A stretch of 64,000 nt of DNA from Effrenium voratum (taxonomy: Eukaryota; Sar; Dinophyceae; Suessiales; Symbiodiniaceae), in the NCBI GenBank assembly GCA_963377175.1, contig CAUJNA010001591.1:427501-491500 (forward strand). The letters run 5' to 3'. Under the pieces are notes generated by a model. It searched no databases. It saw only the letters and a program-made list of their open reading frames with translations, and had not been told where the DNA came from. Below, piece by piece: positions 56,201 through 63,369 of the stretch (its first letter is position 1; each line of letters starts with the position of its first letter). Both the position numbers and the translations under genes were made by a program.

Positions 56201-58763
56201 CATAGAAGGGGCGGATATGTTGAGATCAATCGCGAACATCTGGGATCTCGCACTAGGCGTGGCCGAGGACAACGATGAACGGTCGTTCAAAGCTGCATTC
56301 CACCAGGACACCCCGGTTGGGGAGGTGTACAAAGAATTCATCAGCGACGAGTCATCTAGGGCATCGTCATCGAGAAGGTGGAGGAGCTCCGAGGAGTTCC
56401 AGACGACTGCAGAGTTTGAGAGGCACGATCGGAGAATTGCAAAGTACAGAGATCGAAACTGGGGGAAAGTGTTCACGTTGAGCGTGATCAAGGCTCCCAA
56501 GATCGACTCCTACGGTCGTGGTTCCAAGGACGACTACCAGAAGAATTGGGACCTTGGGTTGGTATACCAGAATGAGCTGCAGACATCGATGAAGAACCTC
56601 GCATATGCACTGAGGAGGGATGAGAATGCCAGCCAGAACAACCTATTGCGCTGGATGATCTGTGGGTCAACCCCCAGTGACATCTCTGATGCGTGCATCG
56701 GGGCGGTCAATTCGCTCATGTGCGTATCGTTCATCATGAGGAGATTGCAGCCATTGCTCGGTGAGAAGGACTCCAAAGATCAGTCGTATACAGCTTATTT
56801 CCGTCCAGACAAAAGGGAGCTGAACGATCTCTACCGGGAGATTGAGTACGCCAGGGATTTCCTATGGTGCATCGATATGATCTATGAGTCGAAGCTGCCT
56901 GCGATGAACATCAACTCCATCAGTTTGGCACCGCACGCGGCTGACAGGGCCGCTGAGAACCAAGATCGGCGCAAGTGGGTAAGCTGGATGAAGGAGATCG
57001 AGAAGAAGGCCGAGAAGGACGTCATGATCGAATTCTTCCAGAATAAATACTGCACGATTCATGAAATCGAGAGGGAACTGGAGAAGTACCCCGAGGATTT
57101 CGTGGTTGGGGAAGAGCCGACATGGTGGGTGATGGGCTCATCGAAGACGGAGCCGCCACGGAAGACGGAGCGACAGCAGAAGTCGGCATCAAGCTCCGGA
57201 CAAAGGAGTCAAACCGCTGGTGGGTCAGTCCCCCAGCCGGGAGCTCCAAGTGGGGGGTCGCAAGCCAGCGATGCTGTCAAGATCGACAACGAGATCATCG
57301 ACTCCATTTTCCGAATGAACTCTGGCGGTGACGACGACAGATGGGTAATTATCAACCCAACTGCTGGACATGATACCTACACTTCATTCGAAGGGGGTAT
57401 TACTTTGAGCGGCGCGACTGTCAATGTGAAATTCAACATAGACAACAATACGGGGTACCCAATCATACAAACTGTATTTGGGCCGTGTCTTGCAGAAGGC
57501 AAGAACGCAACGTATTGGGAGTGTATGCTGAGATGCCTGACCTCTTCGCTATTGCACTTCGAGGAGAAGACCAGCGCGGAGAAGATTATTCTTTCCTATG
57601 TTGGGAAGGGGAATGCGGCATGGCTACAGCTGTATGCTTTCTTGTGTGCCCAAACAGGATGCTTGATTACTGGACGCCTTCCGGGCGCCAAAGCCATCAA
57701 CGCGTTGATTCAGGCGGAGAAGAACCCGGACAACGCACCTGGACAGTTGAACCGGATTATCAAGAGGCAGAAGAGGAGCCCCATTGGCGAGGCGACGATT
57801 CGCGACATGATGATCCACAAGAAGAGCTTCTTGGTCCTGGATTGGCCCCTGAGGGCCGTCAACTCGAAAGGGAGCACGAAGACCTTCCAGATGATGGTCA
57901 ACGAACAGGGATGGACAAACATCGAGGAGAGATCATACTATGGGTCGAGTGAGCAAGTCTCCTCACCCAACGACACGTTGAATATCATCTCCCGATTGCA
58001 GAAGCTGGATAAGCTCATCGCTGAACGGCGGAGGCGAGACATGGATGACTCACCAATGTCGGTGCACATCTGGATGTCGCTATATGATTGGGTGTGCATG
58101 AGAGGATGCGGATGGCAGGTGACCGCCAACCCCATCATCGACTCCCTGCAGAAGGCGATATCTGACCTCGTCAACACATGCAAGGGCCTGGTCGTGGTGT
58201 GCGTGAATCGCGATGTTGCTTTCCATGGTGGAAGAGGGGACTTGGGGACGATCGCCAATAAGGTTAGCGAGATCTGCAAGGCGGCAGGCGCGCTGGTGAC
58301 CGAGAACGATCGCCTGTGGCGCGTGATCCATGCGCTCACAGGAAAGAACTACAAGATCCCTGGGAGCTCGAACTTGCAACATTTCCTCTTGAAGCGACTG
58401 CTGATTGAGAAATCCATCGATGCGGTCGCACCAAGCAACGCGTTTGTGCGTGAGCTGGAGGAGACGTGCATAAACGAGCCCGACCTTCGGTTCAACATCC
58501 CGAAGAACATGGAGGAATCGAAGGTGAAGTTCGAGTACAAGCCGACCTTCACTGCACAATCGAAGAGGAAACAAGAGCAGCAAGATGAAGGACACGGCGA
58601 GCAGGATGCTTTTGGGAAAGCCGATGTCGGTGATCCACGTCTTCGATGGTATACGGTCACGGAGCTCAGCAAGTTTATCTGCGAACTTTGCGCTAAAGAG
58701 ATGCAGATGAGCAAGTCGAAGGTGCTCGGACCGAATCGAAGTACAATCCCTCTTCTTGCGTGA
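50232..58763 (+). CDS. Copia Pol polyprotein (integrase core, RT, RNase H, C-terminal domain) fused to a 3' module
   Basis: The frame has 2,843 codons. The ATG at 50,232 lies inside the integrase zinc site, so translation probably enters by a -1 shift from the upstream frame near 50,270-50,290; no textbook slippery heptamer is visible. The integrase core shows Asp30 (FGDLVTFDF), Asp88 (VYSDDGPEL) and Glu119 (NNSLAERTN). Reverse transcriptase follows, with the motif A Asp near 793 and YVDD at 883-886 (VVYVDDFKMAG). RNase H follows with ALYADADFAG at about 1101-1110 and a copia-type end near 1,240. An uncharacterised conserved-looking domain spans about 1,500-1,735 (separate entry). A basic, low-quality linker joins it to a separate module that starts at Met1842. 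All catalytic motifs are intact. The fusion of Pol to the 3' module in one frame may be accidental, because another frame looks more like protein at 55,454-55,669. Confidence 0.92.
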   Translation: MRQGKDETLQITNGSIQREVKTFGDLVTFDFVTASGDHEVEGRYALIIRDIYTGIIMAYPTARRDTDSVVRAIKHFCGRRKIKQVYSDDGPELINACVELKLNHDLSLPGRPQNNSLAERTNQFIIDQTSACLVHAGLPTCYWVQAITTLCHLMNIEEVNGSSAWMRLHGEEFKGEKIPFGALVDFKPSEARGGKREKFEPRGETGIFAGYVLSTGMHWANKYRAWALTAFAGAELNIKKAKVPPRLRMPHQTERMILKSPLTFPIQQKYKVANETLEGIEMSIDAIGLDARDRLIEDEDYEPELLQSDEKRLLDDEVDQIAGLLLDDGPEVIAGDRGDHAGEEDARPSSSKGKGDGHSKGDEKVAKSDLPHVSVGLPGDGITYVNDDGKEVKIDKAGRPYPVGKDGFRLMKTSRPPEFTPEEWKMMSKYYTKEEKAEVKGGGKRKEEDPKSKESEISAPAEARTLQMPGGKRIRAMLRNRWGGVEWQYNWGLRKNISKIKNPMDGKHLAELEWVRIVVNPVDGVVVLMDSKQSQDVMRRNVQLEKEFECLVVIYAWKFKSEERSKSTPNWTKAVASVMESHKDEAETASGTDPSVDESTDLTWYEWEESAEIVSGKVPLAMPAIGEDGEAKKYPSMPCVTSERIQHREKAVKVVRFFDALVSRPVGRKEMLTNPDALASMKKEWSGLIDQGVFDLGAVREYDAVAREAKAKGEEIHMARAHGICVEKHSQLPVGDPKRKFKGRGVLLGNQVKNQSFEAAMFQDLGNSPASFEASRWADFLGCHDGWDVQMADAVQAYIQATLRGTPCWIELPPEAVPSECKWDKYRRPVVPLRKALYGHPDAGTFWEQHCDESVRAVGFEPIGEEWPSVYIHEKLQLVLVVYVDDFKMAGPQKNLAQGWSMLRTRLKIEPETGLDMYLGCNQSKGNVTLGNGHRVTTVTYDMEQFLRSCVDRYLEVAGDVKLNKVVTPELHEETKNHVSRKPAREGPSVVCNWCNNLVPTDGSATVPDQRGGTPELAMKEPVRGHLAPHAASVLMKLLYGARIARFDLLRQVNRLARNVHRWTDSDDRGLHHLMCYVHHTKHWRMVGWVGDPMDDVHLALYADADFAGCIDSLRSTSGGHLNIQGPNTRFPLSGSSKRQGCVSHSTPEAEIVAADVAMRSMGMPALKLVERILKKSPNFVFYDDNKAMIGVVRSGRNPTMRHLERSHGVSISWMHEMFTRDYMYLAYEVTDRMAADIYTKAFNDGRKWKHACLQIGLLDPSLLSDPDTLKALTPTCDPIKGTMQTASGTVDGVPTFPYTHIPIMPPDLWWSGLTSKEGLHEHEGHDPVVVAKGPRLMRVKPPLAVMTPFGSKWLRSTWFLKNGSWLKVEDRVDPGLQCVRIDGWVERAVWQFHPVPVAAPARERSPRPRPIHVGSGDVDMQSVLAAFVEELSNERIELKCVNDLALETLLRLKLLMRCLHINHEQLVPGRCFVPYRIAVKHKPQLAPGIELAMVKHDGGVLRAPVHVSLPGMRTRTVVTLYSVDLARPIVLMACSEPRNWFTALARHDGPQVVTITLVDDLLSEYGGRIARHVLTKPSDLLFFAGPCTGGSSWARLNKTRGIDTAEKIEAKQREFWRLFERFVEIKRHAMTKRAAILFELPGSCDYWKDERLHEVVHDGTSHEFDGCRYGLKQRYAKKPMPIKKPWRVVSWNFELGGSLSKKCNGNHEHGPCAGRETKETQLYTSIIVGVILRRFRARARCLKPAPLKLALACITRRRSRKHQATASEICTTPTAQPRCWVSPEPLVHTGSWVSPEPQASRRSWTSSSPQSEAGIILGQFRGSICSCLFWVFLVLENIIKMTANPTVVNTNEFFCVPVGKSRQAAIFLGNLVKNAIEDGKRMPKRMEMNSDLGMCVKWIEDIGVPAIYAYSAYYSAKGRGMMKGEGQSMRVALEFISKVFGQLSADECMLGWREFCSKGKKIVSALNQLCGEATMLAKNPELLDVTKYCIEGADMLRSIANIWDLALGVAEDNDERSFKAAFHQDTPVGEVYKEFISDESSRASSSRRWRSSEEFQTTAEFERHDRRIAKYRDRNWGKVFTLSVIKAPKIDSYGRGSKDDYQKNWDLGLVYQNELQTSMKNLAYALRRDENASQNNLLRWMICGSTPSDISDACIGAVNSLMCVSFIMRRLQPLLGEKDSKDQSYTAYFRPDKRELNDLYREIEYARDFLWCIDMIYESKLPAMNINSISLAPHAADRAAENQDRRKWVSWMKEIEKKAEKDVMIEFFQNKYCTIHEIERELEKYPEDFVVGEEPTWWVMGSSKTEPPRKTERQQKSASSSGQRSQTAGGSVPQPGAPSGGSQASDAVKIDNEIIDSIFRMNSGGDDDRWVIINPTAGHDTYTSFEGGITLSGATVNVKFNIDNNTGYPIIQTVFGPCLAEGKNATYWECMLRCLTSSLLHFEEKTSAEKIILSYVGKGNAAWLQLYAFLCAQTGCLITGRLPGAKAINALIQAEKNPDNAPGQLNRIIKRQKRSPIGEATIRDMMIHKKSFLVLDWPLRAVNSKGSTKTFQMMVNEQGWTNIEERSYYGSSEQVSSPNDTLNIISRLQKLDKLIAERRRRDMDDSPMSVHIWMSLYDWVCMRGCGWQVTANPIIDSLQKAISDLVNTCKGLVVVCVNRDVAFHGGRGDLGTIANKVSEICKAAGALVTENDRLWRVIHALTGKNYKIPGSSNLQHFLLKRLLIEKSIDAVAPSNAFVRELEETCINEPDLRFNIPKNMEESKVKFEYKPTFTAQSKRKQEQQDEGHGEQDAFGKADVGDPRLRWYTVTELSKFICELCAKEMQMSKSKVLGPNRSTIPLLA
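54700..55440 (+). other. Uncharacterised PCTGGSSW domain at the C-terminus of Pol
   Basis: Within the Pol frame, residues about 1,500-1,735 contain FFAGPCTGGSSWARLNKTR (Cys1588), ELPGSCDYWKDE (Glu1640, Cys1645), FDGCRYGL, IKKPWRV and a Cys/His cluster NHEHGPCAG. I recall very similar blocks in many dinoflagellate copia-like proteins, but this is memory and not a search. The order Pro-Cys motif, then Glu-x-Pro motif is faintly like cytosine-C5 methyltransferases (PCQ...ENV), but no SAM-binding FxGxG is visible. Function unknown. Confidence 0.5.
55454..55669 (+). CDS. Alternative C-terminal end of Pol, -1 frame
   Basis: A 71-codon frame overlaps the Pol-to-module linker, ends in TGA at 55,667-55,669, and reads as mixed, acidic protein ending near KEELDEFVTSI. 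Both TGGGTCAGTCCC copies in it are read as LGQSR. It looks more natural than the Arg/Pro/Ser-rich Pol-frame translation of the same DNA. It is therefore likely to be the real end of Pol after a one-base frame change near 55.44 kb. Confidence 0.4.
   Translation: MPQTGTVETRSCLHYAKEIAEAPSYCERNLHHPNCTTEVLGQSRTSGAYGELGQSRTPSFKEELDEFVTSI
55755..58763 (+). other. Accessory 3' module 1 (unknown, about 1,000 residues)
   Basis: From Met1842 of the Pol frame the composition changes to ordinary soluble protein: a helical N-terminal half, a Ser/Gly/Pro linker near 57.14-57.26 kb (with TGGGTCAGTCCC), then an alpha/beta-looking half. The latter has SFLVLDWPLRAV, VHIWMSLYDWV and a late SSNLQHFL, which is weakly like the block order of an SGNH hydrolase but without a clear catalytic Ser. 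A Cys pair (CELC, residues 2817-2820) lies close to the frame end. Its start AAGATGACTGCC is a plausible independent initiation site. I do not recognise the family. Confidence 0.55.
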
Positions 58764-59571
58764 ACTGTTGCGCGAACTGGAACGCGGACACGAACGGTAT
58801 TGCAATGTCTATCGAGGGGAAGAAAATGTACACGCGCCTCTTCGCGGAATGCGTGGTGGCAATCCCCGACCTTCAAAACCTCATGGTGGACGTCAACAAC
58901 ATCCAGGCCATGATCACGATCATACGGGAGCTCGTGTATTCAAGCTGAAGAAGGAGCTTTCCCACGTGGGATTCGTGAGCATGACTGTGGATCAAGCAGC
59001 GCAGTTCTACAACAACGGTCACGGGAAGCAATTGTGCGCATCCCGGGATGTGATCGTGTGCAAGAATTCCGAGGGAGTCGAGGAGAGGATGTCCATCTTC
59101 TTGATAGGCAAGGATCTTGGCAATGTGGCATATTCGTCCTGGATCAAGAGTGTGCTCGACCAAGGAACGATGTATGAACTCCTGGGACAAACCACGAACG
59201 AGGAATCCTTGGGAGACGTCGTCGAGATGGTGTTGGGATTCTTTGAGGTGATGTCGTACTTCCAGCACGAACTGCCACTGTGGAAGGATGCATGGAAGAT
59301 CAAGAGGGAGTTCGAGCAGTCAATAGTGCGACACCTCGCTGGGAACGTGACCCACACGACGGGCCAGAACAGAAAGCGGAACAGACCGTCCGCACAGCTC
59401 GGCGTGCCCACGAAGGAGGTGCTTGACATCATGAACAAGGTCAAGCCCAGACATCCACGATCCCTGATCACCGAGCCCTCTGCACAAGGTTCCAAGAGAA
59501 AGGCCACGGAGGGCGAAGATGAGGGTTTGGTCAAGCACCAGACCCGAGTCGAAGTTCTCAGCCAATGCTGA
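58756..59571 (+). CDS. Accessory 3' module 1, continuation frames (unknown)
   Basis: After the Pol frame stops at 58,763 the protein-like signal moves to the -1 frame for 58,730-58,948 (containing CVNC and MSIEGKKMYTRLFAECVV). It moves by -1 again to this frame from about 58,945 to 59,571 (starting KLKKELSHVGFVSMTVDQAA). The first part of this frame, before 58,945, is Arg/His/Gly-rich and probably not translated; there is no ATG start. The C-terminal part is basic (RKRNRPS, GSKRKATEG) and may be a nuclear signal. This pattern suggests one ancestral protein interrupted by indels. No family is recognised. Confidence 0.5.
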   Translation: MRELLRELERGHERYCNVYRGEENVHAPLRGMRGGNPRPSKPHGGRQQHPGHDHDHTGARVFKLKKELSHVGFVSMTVDQAAQFYNNGHGKQLCASRDVIVCKNSEGVEERMSIFLIGKDLGNVAYSSWIKSVLDQGTMYELLGQTTNEESLGDVVEMVLGFFEVMSYFQHELPLWKDAWKIKREFEQSIVRHLAGNVTHTTGQNRKRNRPSAQLGVPTKEVLDIMNKVKPRHPRSLITEPSAQGSKRKATEGEDEGLVKHQTRVEVLSQC

Positions 59572-62395
59572 GAAGGAAGACAAGAAGCAGCGAGTGATCG
59601 ACGGGCGGAGAGCGGCACTAGGATTCCTGGAGTCAATGGAGAAGTGCATGGGAGATATGGGGATCTGCAAGAAGTGCGCGAACCTGGCCCACGACGGCGA
59701 CTGCAAGGACATTGAGGAGGCTGCTGGAAATGAGAAGGCGATGAAGGTGCTCCGTGAGCTACTCAGCAGTGACCCTGTTTCATCTGATGAAGACATGGGG
59801 GATACGGAGGAACCGTCCTCATCAACGTCCAAGGAAAGAAAGAAAGGAGGACAAGCAGGGAAAGAAACAATTGAGATGTACAGCTACACCATTAACTTGG
59901 TGGAGATGGCTGACACGGCTGAGGGAGGAGAGCTACAATGTGGTGGCGTCGACCTCACCTACAACCCGTGCGGGGACAGCAGGACGTTCAAGAAAACGCT
60001 CGAGGTGGGATGTGACACCATCCCGTGCTACATCCCGAAGTATGGCGATGTGAGTGATGTGCACTTGCCATGGGCGTATGCGTCCATCGTTGACCCCAAA
60101 TACTTTCCCAAAGGTGCAATCCTTGAGCAAGTGGACGTGATGCAACTTGGCAAGAGTGTCAACTTCTGCATTGCTCCTTTCGACGGTGCTCCACTATGCA
60201 GGATTGGTGATGATCGCTCGGTATTTACTACAAGGGACCAAGCAAACCAGCTATCTCACGACCTATGCAGAGTCCTTCGACACAAAATCGGCAATTGCCG
60301 AGGAAGTGCTTTCAGGTGCGACGAAGGTGGTTGGGTCGACATTGATGCAGTCATTGACGACCGAAACAACGACATATTCCCACCTAACACCTCGAGAGCG
60401 AAACGATACATGGGCATCATGGAGGTGATCAAGTGGCAGGAATCTGGACACAGGAAATCGAGATTTCAGGTCCTGGCAGCAAGGTTTCCGAGCATCATGA
60501 ACCCGAACGACACGAGGGCGGCCAGGGAGGAAATGACCAAAGCTGGCATGGATCGGGACGACATCGACAGGATGTTCAACAGATGCGATGGATGGTACAG
60601 ACCTTGGTGCATCCGAGTCACAACTGGTCACAGTGATTTTGGATTCATGAGCTCATCCGCACTGGCGAATAGGTATTCCGCAAGAATGGGTGATTCTCTC
60701 GGAGGAGCATTCCATGTGACGTATGTGGAAAACCTGCCAAGCATCGTACGCTGTGGGTTAGTCCCCGGCGGAATCGATGGCGGCAACAGGCTAGCACTGC
60801 ACTTCGGGGCGTTTGCTCCATGGGATGAGATGAACGTGGCGACGAAGACGACGCTGCGGAACGTGAGGAGAGGGGATCCGATTGCGATCATCTACATTCC
60901 CAGTGCAACCCTCGCGCGGTATGGAGCTGGAGTCGCGGCTAATGGGACTTTCATGGTCTTTGACGTGATCCCGTTCTATGAGGTCAAGTCCATTTGGATT
61001 GGCAAAAGCAACGGAGGGAAGCGCCTGGAGTACGCTGACATCAAGAGGGCGTACTCGAAGTGTGTGGAGAACGAGATCTGCCCTGGCTTTGTCAACTCAT
61101 CCCAAGAGTCGGCAGCGATGTTCCTCCAGAACGTCACAAAGATCAGCGAGAGGATGCCGGAGACTGAGACAGGTGCCGATAATCTGCACTACATCGTTGA
61201 CATGGTTAATCGTGCCTGCGAACTCTATCGAATCAACAAGATGGAAGAGTTCAATGCACAGGTCAACGAGGTCCGGGACGAAATCAGCAAAGTCGTCATC
61301 CTGAATGACGAGACATGGGAAGGACTGAGGTGCCGGATATGTCCATCATGTGCGACCGCGATCCCCACCTGCTTCTGCTTATGCCTGGAGTGCGAGGCAC
61401 AACTGATCTCCATCGGAAGATACTACATTCACATCAAATCCGATGACGAGGAGGACAACCAAAACCCCAACGTCTCTGGAGATGCCAGGCGTGCACAGGA
61501 AGAAGCTAACCACGATGCGGCAGCACAGGAGGATGAAGACGAAGCGGAGGAAGTTCCGGGAGAAGATGACGACATGGACACGCAAGGATATACATCCGGC
61601 TATGCGTCAGAAGAAGAAGACAGCGGTTGGCATTACCGCGACACCGATCTGGCGTCACGGGACATTATAAGTTCCCAACGGATGGCGATCTGCCTTGACG
61701 AGCCGCGTGAGGCTCAGTACATGGCAGGATTTATCGCACTCCAGCTGTCCAAGATGTGGGGGATGTTTGAAGGTGGTGAGGAGAGAACGATGAATGCCGG
61801 ACTCGAAGGGAGGCCGGGCTGCCCTTATCACAATGACTTCAAGAGGTACCCCAACATCACCGATCAGGATCAGGAAGGTATACTCTTACCATCAACAGCG
61901 AAGAAAATTTCTCAGTCGGAGAATGTTCGGTCGAGATCCTTCCGATCGGTTGAGGAGCGTGAAGATTATATTCGTATGATGGTGTGCAAATGCGAGGGAC
62001 TTTACACATTCTACAAGCTGTGGATTGCAGCGAGAATCCTCGATGTCACCAAGGAAGAAATGAAGCTCCTGGTCAAGGACCGAGTGCACCCGGTGGGTGA
62101 TATTATTTTCAGATGTTTTGCACTAGCTTTCAACTGTAAGTATATATCATTCGTGAGGGATGGCCTGAACCTTGGCAAGAATGGTTACACGGTCAACGTG
62201 AGCGCCATCATCTCGGCCATCGACCCGAACAAATGCGACACACCCCTGCTGGATTGGTGCCTTCGGAAAGGGCACTGGTTGCCAGAGGACTACAACAAGA
62301 AGTGTGTCCGGGCACGAGAAGCCCAGAAGAACTTGGACGAGGAGTTCCGCCGACGTACCCATAGGCTGTCCATTGGGGACAGGTATGCTTCGTGA
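59519..62395 (+). CDS. RNA 2'-phosphotransferase (Tpt1/KptA)-domain protein carried by the retrotransposon
   Basis: The frame has 958 residues. Residues about 245-500 match the Tpt1/KptA fold: VLRHKIG gives Arg254-His255, GGWVDIDAV follows, CIRVTTGHS gives Arg366 and His371, AFHVTY gives His399, and NRLALHFG gives Arg424. The block FMVFDVIPFYEVKSI then resembles the family end. These four residues (Arg-His-Arg-Arg) are the known catalytic set of the NAD-dependent enzymes that remove the 2'-phosphate left at RNA splice junctions. Some members also ADP-ribosylate 5'-phosphate ends. The gap between His255 and Arg366 is about 60 residues longer than in bacterial Tpt1, so there is an insertion. 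Flanks: a Cys cluster at 42-54 (CKKCANLAHDGDC), a Cys-rich segment from 605 (RCRICPSCATAIPTCFCLC), an acidic run near 650-700, and a C-terminal helical domain of unknown type. The start codon is uncertain; the frame probably continues from the preceding one. Confidence 0.85.
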   Translation: MRVWSSTRPESKFSANAEKEDKKQRVIDGRRAALGFLESMEKCMGDMGICKKCANLAHDGDCKDIEEAAGNEKAMKVLRELLSSDPVSSDEDMGDTEEPSSSTSKERKKGGQAGKETIEMYSYTINLVEMADTAEGGELQCGGVDLTYNPCGDSRTFKKTLEVGCDTIPCYIPKYGDVSDVHLPWAYASIVDPKYFPKGAILEQVDVMQLGKSVNFCIAPFDGAPLCRIGDDRSVFTTRDQANQLSHDLCRVLRHKIGNCRGSAFRCDEGGWVDIDAVIDDRNNDIFPPNTSRAKRYMGIMEVIKWQESGHRKSRFQVLAARFPSIMNPNDTRAAREEMTKAGMDRDDIDRMFNRCDGWYRPWCIRVTTGHSDFGFMSSSALANRYSARMGDSLGGAFHVTYVENLPSIVRCGLVPGGIDGGNRLALHFGAFAPWDEMNVATKTTLRNVRRGDPIAIIYIPSATLARYGAGVAANGTFMVFDVIPFYEVKSIWIGKSNGGKRLEYADIKRAYSKCVENEICPGFVNSSQESAAMFLQNVTKISERMPETETGADNLHYIVDMVNRACELYRINKMEEFNAQVNEVRDEISKVVILNDETWEGLRCRICPSCATAIPTCFCLCLECEAQLISIGRYYIHIKSDDEEDNQNPNVSGDARRAQEEANHDAAAQEDEDEAEEVPGEDDDMDTQGYTSGYASEEEDSGWHYRDTDLASRDIISSQRMAICLDEPREAQYMAGFIALQLSKMWGMFEGGEERTMNAGLEGRPGCPYHNDFKRYPNITDQDQEGILLPSTAKKISQSENVRSRSFRSVEEREDYIRMMVCKCEGLYTFYKLWIAARILDVTKEEMKLLVKDRVHPVGDIIFRCFALAFNCKYISFVRDGLNLGKNGYTVNVSAIISAIDPNKCDTPLLDWCLRKGHWLPEDYNKKCVRAREAQKNLDEEFRRRTHRLSIGDRYAS

Positions 62396-63010
62396 AGATG
62401 CTGATTGCGGTACGATGTGGGTCAGTCCCCATCTGTTACTTGCGTCACATCGACACTGTTTCGGTGGAACGACTTATGTCATGATTTATATTCATGTGTC
62501 CAAGATGATTGGGTGTGTACATGGTTACATATTCCGATGACTATGACGCTCTGGATATTCATGGATGGAACTATTACCTTATAGATGATATCTTTTCATT
62601 ATTTATGCATTGTCCATGGTATCTGGAATGGCTATGATTTGCATTGATTACTCACCGATGTTTCTTTGCCGGAAATATGCAGACCGATTACAAGCAGGCG
62701 CCTCTGGTGGACTTTTGCGGCCAACCCATTTATGGATGACAGCTGCGCGATGCGCAAATGCGGCAGCTGGATTGTTCGTTGGTGGTCAAATGACGTGACG
62801 ATTGTGTATTATATACACCTGCATATGGATGTGTGCTTCGATTGGAGGATGAATGTTTCACTTTTCGTACAATCGAACCCGGCATGTTTCACAGCGAATG
62901 AACGGTGTAGTGATAGCAAGTAAAAGAATGCACGACACGATTTCGTAGTTGAAGCCGTGGCCAGTGGAACGTTTTGTGGTGTTTGGACCGCATGATGAAC
63001 AATGCGACCC
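62396..63010 (+). other. 3' noncoding region of the retrotransposon
   Basis: About 615 bp between the last stop codon and the polypurine tract. It holds one TGGGTCAGTCCC copy at 62,418-62,429 and otherwise shows nothing recognisable. A polyadenylation signal cannot be assigned, since dinoflagellates lack a clear AATAAA rule. Confidence 0.6.
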
Positions 63011-63020
63011 AAATGGGGGA
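63011..63020 (+). other. Polypurine tract
   Basis: AAATGGGGGA directly abuts the TG of the 3' LTR. It is a typical copia plus-strand primer with one pyrimidine. Confidence 0.8.
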
Positions 63021-63369
63021 TGTTAAAACCCTCTAGGCCCCGTGCCGAAATTGGGTAGCTGTTCTGAGGTCCTTGTTGGTGTTGCTTCCCAAGTTCCATT
63101 GATCGCCATTTGGCTCAAGACACAATTGAGGTTCAAGATCTGATGTGTGACTGCATACATACGTGATCGGCATTGAGAGCGAAAACACTTTGCTTGCGCT
63201 GCATTTGTCAGGACCACTGTTGTAACTATCATTCCTTCTCCCTTACAACGTTTACACGGGTTCGGCTATAACGGCATCGTCCGTATACACCTTTCTACGT
63301 GGTTGGTATTACAGCTTGAGGGTTCGGTGCATAGCGTCCCACGGGACGTCACCTTGCCGTCTCTTGACA
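63021..63369 (+). repeat. 3' LTR, 349 bp
   Basis: By eye this is identical to the 5' LTR, including the spliced-leader-like site at 63,105-63,119. It is followed directly by CTAAC, matching the left flank. Confidence 0.95.

Larger units (their letters stand above)
45286..63369 (+). mobile_element. Ty1/copia-type LTR retrotransposon, 18,084 bp, with 3' cargo
   Basis: Two 349-bp LTRs bounded by TG...CA enclose gag, protease, integrase, reverse transcriptase and RNase H in copia order (integrase before reverse transcriptase). A primer-binding site follows the 5' LTR and a polypurine tract precedes the 3' LTR. Copia elements are usually about 5-9 kb, so this one is two to three times longer. The excess is the 6.6 kb between 55.75 and 62.40 kb, which encodes an uncharacterised protein module and an RNA 2'-phosphotransferase (Tpt1/KptA) domain. 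The LTRs look identical base for base, which implies a very recent insertion. Despite that, the reading frame changes at about 50.28, 58.73, 58.94 and 59.56 kb. It lies in a tetranucleotide/satellite array. Confidence 0.95.
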
